Positions 6,687-11,327 of a stretch of DNA of 11,327 nucleotides are shown here, in pieces (the stretch's first letter is position 1; the number at the start of each line of letters is the position of its first letter). A program made the position numbers and the translations under genes. The DNA is from Rhizobium sp. Q54 (GTDB taxonomy: Bacteria > Pseudomonadota > Alphaproteobacteria > Rickettsiales > UBA1997). A model generated the notes under the pieces. That model was not told where the DNA came from, did not search any database, and saw only the letters and a program-made list of their open reading frames with translations. The stretch lies in the NCBI GenBank assembly GCA_945865745.1, contig CAMBFP010000029.1, forward strand, positions 1 through 11,327, given 5' to 3'.

Positions 6687-7601
6687 GTGAGCCAGCTTTC
6701 TTTTAGACATCTTCTTGATTCCAATCAAATCAAAGAAAGTGACATTGAAAAACTTTTTGCTCTCGCTGACAAATATTACGTCAGACCACAACAAGATTGC
6801 CCAAACACCATTCTCGCAACTTTATTTTTTGAGCCAAGCACGCGCACGCGCTTCTCTTTTGAATCGGCAATGCACAGGCTTGGTGGCAGAATTATTTCGC
6901 TCGAAGACGGCCAAACTTCTTCGGTAGCAAAGGGCGAAAGCCTTGCCGACACTGGTCGCATCATGAGTAATTACGCCGACGTAATTGTGATGCGTCACCC
7001 CAAAATTGGCTCGGCGGAAGAGTTGGCAAAATATGCAACAGTGCCGGTGATTAACGCGGGAGATGGCTCAAATCAACATCCAACACAATCTCTTGTCGAC
7101 CTCTACACAATTTTCCGCGAGAAGAAAAAACTAGATAATTTACGCATCGGCGTGCTCGGTGATTTAAAGCATGGTCGCGCTGTGCATTCAATGATGAAGC
7201 TACTTACGCGTTATTCTAAAAATCATTTCACTTTGATTTCTCACGCATCTTTGGCGCTTGATGCAGAAAGCAAAAAAGATTTTGAGCAACATGGCTGTAA
7301 GATCGAAGAGACATCAGATTTGGAAGGTGCGATAAAAGATCTCGATATTCTCTACGTCACTCGCACTCAATTTGAACGCTTCGACAAAGATAAACTCACC
7401 AAAGCGAATGATGTTTATTGTGTGAATAAAAAACTTTTAGCCCAAGGGAAAAAAGATTTGATTGTGCTTCACCCCTTGCCGCGCACCGGCGAAATCGATC
7501 CAGAAATTGATGAGTTGCCGCAAGCAAAATATTTTGCCCAAGCCAATTACGGAGTTTTTATTCGCATGGCCTTGTTGTCGCTGATTACGAATGCTAAATA
7601 A
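6687..7601 (+). CDS. pyrB: Aspartate carbamoyltransferase, catalytic subunit
   Basis: Joins carbamoyl phosphate and aspartate to carbamoyl aspartate, the committed step of de novo pyrimidine synthesis. The 304-residue product is full length. The carbamoyl-phosphate site is FFEPSTRTR (47-55), and the mobile loop SSVAKGES (78-85) carries K82. The H-P-T-Q element is in GDGSNQHPTQS (125-135). The aspartate-side residues are R163 in LKHGRAVHS, R226 and Q228 in VTRTQFERF, and the LHPLPR loop (261-266). It starts with GTG, one base after the hflK stop, with a strong ribosome binding site inside hflK. No regulatory subunit gene (pyrI) or dihydroorotase gene is adjacent, so this is probably an unregulated trimeric enzyme, or it pairs with a distant PyrC. 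The motifs exclude ornithine carbamoyltransferase. Confidence 0.97.
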   Translation: MSQLSFRHLLDSNQIKESDIEKLFALADKYYVRPQQDCPNTILATLFFEPSTRTRFSFESAMHRLGGRIISLEDGQTSSVAKGESLADTGRIMSNYADVIVMRHPKIGSAEELAKYATVPVINAGDGSNQHPTQSLVDLYTIFREKKKLDNLRIGVLGDLKHGRAVHSMMKLLTRYSKNHFTLISHASLALDAESKKDFEQHGCKIEETSDLEGAIKDLDILYVTRTQFERFDKDKLTKANDVYCVNKKLLAQGKKDLIVLHPLPRTGEIDPEIDELPQAKYFAQANYGVFIRMALLSLITNAK

Positions 7602-7631
7602 ATTCACCCCCCGCAAGACAAACTTACTTTT

Positions 7632-7768
7632 GTCATCCCTGTAAAATTTACCAATTTGGTTCTGTAATTATTTCCGATCTTCCCCCTTATTTTTTGTAAA
7701 AGCTTTGATCCAGAAGGCCTCTCAACGTCACTAGAACTTTCTTGGATTCTTACTTTCGCAGGAATGAC
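7632..7768. repeat. Decayed palindromic intergenic element between pyrB and clpB
   Basis: The outer ends are an imperfect inverted repeat: GTCATCCCTG (7632-7641) against CAGGAATGAC (7759-7768), 9 of 10 bases pairing. The right end contains an inner degenerate palindrome, GGATTCTTACTTTCGCAGGAAT (7744-7765 region), which looks like a mutated GGATTCCTGCGAAAGCAGGAAT-type hairpin, a motif I recall from dispersed repeats of many proteobacteria. No ORF lies inside. A short hairpin GACAAA-CTTACT-TTTGTC (7617-7634) just before it may belong to the pyrB 3' end. No CIRCE element or convincing sigma32 promoter is visible, although clpB follows. Confidence 0.5.
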
Positions 7769-7791
7769 GCTTAACTTATAGGTAACTAATT

Positions 7792-10365
7792 ATGAATCTC
7801 GAACGCTACACTGAGAAAACTCAATCAATCCTTCAAGCCTCGCAAACACTAGCTTTAGGGCGTGGTCACCAAAAGTTTCTCCCTGAGCATTTGCTGGCGG
7901 CGATGCTTTCAGATCAAGATGATCTTGTACAAAAACTTGTTCATCTTTGCGACGGCAATATTCAGATTTTAAGTGGCGAAATAAAGCAGGCTCTTGATCG
8001 CATTACAAAAGTTGAAGGCAGCGGTGCTGGACAAATTTCTCTCTCGCAAGAATTAGCGCGAATTTTCTTACTCGCAGAAAAAATTTCTGATCAAAATTCT
8101 GATCAATTCGTTACTGTTGAACGTCTGCTTCAAGCAATTTTGGAAGATGAAAAAAATGAAGCAGCGAAAGCTCTAAAGATGTCTGGGGTCACTGTGCAAG
8201 CACTGCGCGCCGCAATTCAAAAAATTCGCGCTGGGAAAAAAGCAAGCTCTGCTTCGGCAGAATCAACTTACCAATCACTCGAAAAATACGCACAAGATCT
8301 CACCAAAAAAGCACGTGAAGGAAAAATTGACCCAGTCATCGGTCGTGACGAAGAAATTCGCCGCACCATGCAAGTTCTCTCGCGCCGTACAAAAAATAAT
8401 CCGGTTTTAATTGGTCAACCTGGCGTTGGTAAAACTGCAATCGTCGAAGGACTAGCGCAAAGAATCGTAAATGGCGATGTGCCAGAAAGCCTTAAGGATA
8501 AACGCTTAATGTCACTCGATATGGGTGCATTAATAGCGGGCGCAAAATTTCGCGGCGAGTTTGAAGAGCGTTTAAAAGCAGTATTGAATGAGGTCGAAAA
8601 TAATGAGGGCGTGATTCTCTTCATTGATGAACTTCATCTTTTAGTTGGCGCCGGAAAAAGTGAAGGATCGATGGACGCATCAAATTTATTAAAGCCTGCT
8701 TTAGCTCGTGGCACACTTCATTGCGTTGGCGCAACAACTTTGGATGAATATAGAAAATACATCGAAAAAGACGCCGCTCTCGCACGACGTTTTCAAGCGG
8801 TCTACACCGAAGAGCCAACTGTTGAAGACACGATTTCAATTCTGCGCGGCATCAAAGAAAAATACGAAGTTCATCACGGAATTAGAATTAAAGACTCTGC
8901 TTTAGTCGCAGCAGCAACTCTCTCTCATCGCTATATCACCGATAGATTTTTGCCGGATAAAGCAATCGATTTAATTGATGAAGCCGCAAGCTCTTTAAAG
9001 ATTGAACTCGATTCAAAACCAACAGAACTCGATGAAATCGATCGCAAGATTATTCAACTTAAAATCGAAGCTGAGGCCTTAAAAAAAGAAGACGACAAAG
9101 CTTCAAAAGATCGCTTAATCAAAATCAATTTCGAACTTACTTCGCTCGAAAAAAGATCGACAGAAATGGGAAGTTTGTGGCAGGCTGAAAAAATGAAACG
9201 CGGCAAAATCAATGAGCTAAAAAGCAAAATTGAAGCATGTAAATTTGAACTCGAAAAAGCACAGCGTGAAGGCAATTTAGCAAAAGCTGGTGAACTCTCT
9301 TACGGCAAAATTCCTGAGTTACAAAAAGAGCTTTTAAACCTTGATAGCTCTGTGTCGAATAACATTGTTCACGAGGCAGTTTCTGAAGATGATATTGCGG
9401 CAATTGTTGCGCGCACAACCGGAATTCCCGTTGATAGAATTCTCTCTGGCGAGAAAGAAAAATTACTCAAAATGGAATCTCTTCTTGAACAGCGTGTTGT
9501 TGGTCAAGGTGCCGCGCTTAAGGCGATTTCCGATGCGGTGCGCCGTTCGCGTTCCGGGTTACAAGATCCAAATCGCCCCGTTGGATCATTCTTATTTTTA
9601 GGACCAACCGGCGTCGGCAAAACAGAAGTTTGCAAAGCCCTCGCAGAATTTATTTTTGATGATGAATCAGCACTGCTGCGCATCGACATGAGTGAATTCA
9701 TGGAAAAACATGCCGTTGCGCGCTTAATAGGAGCGCCTCCAGGATATGTTGGTTTTGAACAAGGTGGCGTGTTAACCGAAGCAGTTCGTCGTCGTCCTTA
9801 CCAAGTAATTTTATTCGATGAAGTTGAAAAAGCGCATCACGATGTTTTCAACATTTTGCTGCAAGTGCTTGACGACGGGCGCCTGACTGATTCGCAAGGC
9901 CATGTCGTAAATTTCACCAACACGATAATTATTCTAACTTCAAATCTTGGCTCACAATTTTTGAATGATTTGGGTGAAGATAAAAAAGTTGAAGAGGTGC
10001 GAGAGAATGTAATGGAAGTGGTTCGCGGCCATTTCCGTCCTGAATTTTTGAATCGTTTGGATGAGATTATTCTCTTCAATAAACTCAGTCGTGAGAATAT
10101 GGAAGGCATCGTCGAGACACAATTCGCAAGGCTTGTTAAGAGATTGATGATCAGAAATATTAGGCTCACCCTAGACAAATCAGCGAAAAGTTATTTAGCT
10201 GCAAAAGGCTTTGACCCTACTTACGGAGCGCGCCCACTCAAGCGCGTTATCCAACGTGACATCGAAAATATTTTAGCGGAAAAAATTCTGCGCGGAGAAA
10301 TTTCGGATGGGCAAGAAGTGAAAATTAAAGCAAATGGGCAGGAGTTAGATTTCTTGCAATCTTAA
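7792..10365 (+). CDS. clpB: ClpB ATP-dependent protein disaggregase
   Basis: A hexameric AAA+ unfoldase that, with DnaK, pulls aggregated proteins through its central pore after heat or oxidative stress. All domains of a full-length ClpB are present in 857 residues. There is an N-domain (1-145) with two Clp repeats. NBD1 has Walker A GQPGVGKT (208-215), Walker B ILFIDE (275-280) and arginines R332-R333. The coiled-coil middle domain at about 400-525 separates it from ClpA and ClpC-type proteins. NBD2 has Walker A GPTGVGKT (604-611), Walker B VILFDE (672-677), an arginine finger in FLNRLDE (752-758) and sensor 2 GARPLKR (812-818). Pore loop 1 reads AKFRGEF, with phenylalanine where tyrosine is usual; pore loop 2 is GYVG. 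AGGT at 7780-7783 is a suitable ribosome binding site. The gene looks like its own transcription unit. Confidence 0.98.
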   Translation: MNLERYTEKTQSILQASQTLALGRGHQKFLPEHLLAAMLSDQDDLVQKLVHLCDGNIQILSGEIKQALDRITKVEGSGAGQISLSQELARIFLLAEKISDQNSDQFVTVERLLQAILEDEKNEAAKALKMSGVTVQALRAAIQKIRAGKKASSASAESTYQSLEKYAQDLTKKAREGKIDPVIGRDEEIRRTMQVLSRRTKNNPVLIGQPGVGKTAIVEGLAQRIVNGDVPESLKDKRLMSLDMGALIAGAKFRGEFEERLKAVLNEVENNEGVILFIDELHLLVGAGKSEGSMDASNLLKPALARGTLHCVGATTLDEYRKYIEKDAALARRFQAVYTEEPTVEDTISILRGIKEKYEVHHGIRIKDSALVAAATLSHRYITDRFLPDKAIDLIDEAASSLKIELDSKPTELDEIDRKIIQLKIEAEALKKEDDKASKDRLIKINFELTSLEKRSTEMGSLWQAEKMKRGKINELKSKIEACKFELEKAQREGNLAKAGELSYGKIPELQKELLNLDSSVSNNIVHEAVSEDDIAAIVARTTGIPVDRILSGEKEKLLKMESLLEQRVVGQGAALKAISDAVRRSRSGLQDPNRPVGSFLFLGPTGVGKTEVCKALAEFIFDDESALLRIDMSEFMEKHAVARLIGAPPGYVGFEQGGVLTEAVRRRPYQVILFDEVEKAHHDVFNILLQVLDDGRLTDSQGHVVNFTNTIIILTSNLGSQFLNDLGEDKKVEEVRENVMEVVRGHFRPEFLNRLDEIILFNKLSRENMEGIVETQFARLVKRLMIRNIRLTLDKSAKSYLAAKGFDPTYGARPLKRVIQRDIENILAEKILRGEISDGQEVKIKANGQELDFLQS

Positions 10366-10380
10366 TAGGAAATCTATTCT

Positions 10381-10408
10381 TTGAACCGCATCTTAACTTC
10401 AAAATAAT
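10381..10408 (+). promoter_or_regulatory. Candidate promoter giving a leaderless transcript of the secreted protein gene
   Basis: TTGAAC (10381-10386, four of six -35 bases) and AATAAT (10403-10408, five of six -10 bases) are 16 bases apart. The expected transcription start, 6-7 bases after the -10, coincides with the ATG at 10415. That would explain why no ribosome binding site precedes this gene. The match is moderate in AT-rich sequence. Confidence 0.4.
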
Positions 10409-10414
10409 CAATTT

Positions 10415-10777
10415 ATGAAAATCAAAACTACCATCCTTGGACTATCACTAACTCTATTCGCAAGCATGTCTGCTCAAGCGCAAGAAGAAAAAAGTGGTGA
10501 AAAAAGTGGTGAAAAATTTGCCGCTCACAAGACAGAAATGCTCGGACATTTAAACAAAGAAAAATCTGCTATTGATGCCGCAATTTCATGCATCAACTCC
10601 GCAACTAAAAAAGAAGATGCAGAAAAATGTCACGAGCAAAAGAAAGCATCAATGGATTCATTGAAACAAGAAAGGGAAGCAGCACACAAAAAAAGAATGG
10701 CCGAGAAAAAAGAAAGATTACAAAAAAAGTTGAAAGAAATTGACGAAAAAAGCGCCGAAACTTCTAACAAAAAATAA
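10415..10777 (+). CDS. Small secreted Lys/Glu-rich helical protein, unknown function
   Basis: A 120-residue protein with a clear Sec signal peptide: a basic start (MKIK), a hydrophobic core at about 6-17 and a cleavage site after A22 (SMSAQA). The mature part would be a roughly 98-residue periplasmic or surface protein, highly charged and probably mostly alpha-helical. There are only two cysteines, C59 (ISCINSATK) and C72 (EKCHEQK), 13 residues apart with an A/K/E-rich spacer; in the periplasm they could form one disulfide linking two helices. The C-terminal half (75-120) is almost uninterrupted K, E, R, A and D. An in-frame tandem repeat, EKSG twice, follows the signal peptide. I do not recognise a named family. 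It starts 49 bases after clpB without a ribosome binding site and ends just before a hairpin, suggesting a single-gene unit. Confidence 0.8.
   Translation: MKIKTTILGLSLTLFASMSAQAQEEKSGEKSGEKFAAHKTEMLGHLNKEKSAIDAAISCINSATKKEDAEKCHEQKKASMDSLKQEREAAHKKRMAEKKERLQKKLKEIDEKSAETSNKK
10487..10516 (+). repeat. In-frame tandem repeat, 12-base unit, 2.5 copies
   Basis: GAAAAAAGTGGT occurs twice in a row (10487-10498, 10499-10510), followed by a half unit GAAAAA. It encodes EKSG-EKSG-EK directly after the predicted signal peptide. The copies are identical at the DNA level, which points to recent slippage. Gain or loss of a unit would keep the frame. Confidence 0.85.
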
Positions 10778-10790
10778 TTAACATTTAGCC

Positions 10791-10814
10791 CCTCCTCGTC
10801 ATTAGGCGGGGAGG
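10791..10814. terminator. GC-rich hairpin after the secreted protein gene
   Basis: CCTCCTCGTC (10791-10800) and GGCGGGGAGG (10805-10814) pair as a 10-bp stem with two G-U pairs around an ATTA loop, 13 bases after the stop codon. It stands out as very GC-rich in AT-rich DNA. No U-run follows on the plus strand (TAAAGAAG follows), so it is either a weak terminator, a 3'-end stabiliser, or a dispersed hairpin. Toward the minus strand a T-run lies about 18 bases beyond it. Confidence 0.5.
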
Positions 10815-10855
10815 TAAAGAAGAAAAACTAAAGCAGTCATTGCTTCAAAAATAAA

Positions 10856-11136
10856 TCATAAAGTTTGCACTATCGCAACAAACAACCCCAGAAGCAGCAA
10901 AGCCTCATCGCCTGAATATTCAGCGGAATTAAAAATGATCCGCAAGATACGACAAAGCCTCTTCCAGCTTAATTTTTTTGTATCAATTGCTTATATGTTT
11001 ATTTGCCGAGGCTTCAGCAAAACCAAGAACTCTGCCGCCTTGTTCAAAATGCCTCAACTTGGCGCAATTTATTGACTACTTGATTCATGTAAGCAGGTTC
11101 TGTTTGAGCGGTGGTTGCTAAATCAGAAACAATCAT
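10856..11136 (-). pseudogene. Possible small broken ORF (two frameshifts and one stop)
   Basis: The 345 bases at 10815-11160 hold no intact gene. On the minus strand, protein-like segments can be joined end to end. The first, from an ATG at 11136, reads MIVSDLATTAQTEPAYMNQV and on to KLRQVE, then hits a TGA at 11044-11046. Dropping one G near 11052 continues as HFEQGGRVLGFAEASANKHI. A TGA at 10983-10985 interrupts, but the same frame goes on as KIKLEEALSYLADHF to a TAA at 10929-10931. Dropping one T in a T-run near 10931 continues as NSAEYSGDEALLLLGLF to a TGA at 10856-10858. The joined product would be about 93 residues with natural composition. I do not recognise it. It could be a decayed gene, a gene with sequencing indels in homopolymers, or chance. 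Confidence 0.35.
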
Positions 11137-11160
11137 ATTACAAAAAATAATTAAAAAATT

Positions 11161-11327
11161 ATGAGAGCAGTAAGATTTATAGTTCGTCTATTATCTGGCC
11201 AACCTAGCCCACAAGTTGCCCCTCAAGATGATTTTAGAACGGGACTCCAGGCTTGGGTTGAGTCAGCCCTTCCCGAAGAAAGAGAAGGTAGAGCTGAGGC
11301 GATGGGAATAATGATTGAGGCTAGGCA
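11161..11327 (+). CDS. Start of an unrecognised ORF, truncated by the window edge
   Basis: An open frame of 55 codons from an ATG at 11161 to the end of the window: MRAVRFIVRLLSGQPSPQVA, then DDFRTGLQAWVESALPEERE, then GRAEAMGIMIEAR. The start is basic and weakly amphipathic; the continuation is acidic and helical. The leader is very A/T-rich (AATAATTAAAAAATT) with no ribosome binding site. A TTGCTA at 11115-11120 and a TATTAC at 11136-11141, only 15 bases apart, are a poor promoter candidate. Codon use looks real and G+C is higher than in the spacer before it. No domain is recognisable in this fragment. It is divergent from the possible broken ORF. Confidence 0.5.
   Translation, partial: MRAVRFIVRLLSGQPSPQVAPQDDFRTGLQAWVESALPEEREGRAEAMGIMIEAR

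Noticed and set aside
7602..7791. Heat-shock control upstream of clpB (CIRCE or sigma32 promoter)
   Set aside because: No GAGTGCTAA-type inverted repeat, and no CTTGAA/CCCCAT pair at suitable spacing.
9000..9330. Antisense frames across the ClpB middle domain
   Set aside because: They are mirror images of the repetitive Glu/Lys coiled-coil codons of clpB.
10935..11075. 46-codon plus-strand ORF (MIRKIRQSLFQ...)
   Set aside because: Short, no ribosome binding site, with composition less protein-like than the minus-strand segments of the same stretch.
1..11327. CRISPR array, tRNA or rRNA gene, insertion sequence with transposase
   Set aside because: I saw no regularly spaced repeats, no cloverleaf-like or rRNA-like sequence in the spacers, and no transposase motifs. 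A tool search would be needed to exclude degenerate copies.

Overview
The window reads as chromosomal DNA from an AT-rich alphaproteobacterium. NuoA, NuoB and NuoC are of the alphaproteobacterial/mitochondrial type, most coding strands are A/T-rich at third positions, and several genes lack a clear Shine-Dalgarno sequence. A Rickettsiales or Holosporales-like host-associated lineage is possible: the nuo genes are split up, there is a palindromic intergenic repeat, and one broken ORF. However, aspartate carbamoyltransferase and DapA are present, so the genome still makes pyrimidines and lysine/diaminopimelate precursors. The lineage is inference; no rRNA or other taxonomic marker is present.

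Layout. Positions 1-4557 lie on the minus strand. In transcription order they hold nuoA, a 445-base non-coding gap, nuoB-nuoC (one base apart), a three-helix membrane protein of unknown function, and the first 708 codons of a type I restriction subunit (HsdR) that runs off the left edge. nuoD, the usual next gene after nuoC, is absent. The nuoA-nuoB gap carries a hairpin followed by a T-run and then a good sigma70-type promoter in front of nuoB, so nuoA and nuoBC look like separate transcription units.

Positions 4620-7601 lie on the plus strand, divergent from nuoA across 62 bases. They hold dapA, hflK and pyrB. The spacing is tight (11 bases, then 1 base), and the pyrB ribosome binding site lies inside the end of hflK. 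hflC, the normal partner of hflK, is not next to it.

A 190-base spacer with a decayed palindromic element (outer inverted repeat 7632-7768) precedes a full-length clpB disaggregase (7792-10365). Next comes a small predicted secreted, lysine/glutamate-rich helical protein (10415-10777), possibly from a leaderless transcript, followed by a GC-rich hairpin at 10791-10814. Positions 10815-11160 have no intact gene; the minus strand there holds what looks like a small broken ORF. An unrecognised plus-strand ORF starts at 11161 and runs off the right edge.

Functionally this is mostly housekeeping: respiratory complex I, membrane protein quality control, protein disaggregation, and lysine and pyrimidine synthesis. 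The restriction gene is the only clear accessory element. I found no convincing new multi-gene system. The best leads are the split nuo operon, the hflK-pyrB pairing without hflC, and the broken ORF near the right end.
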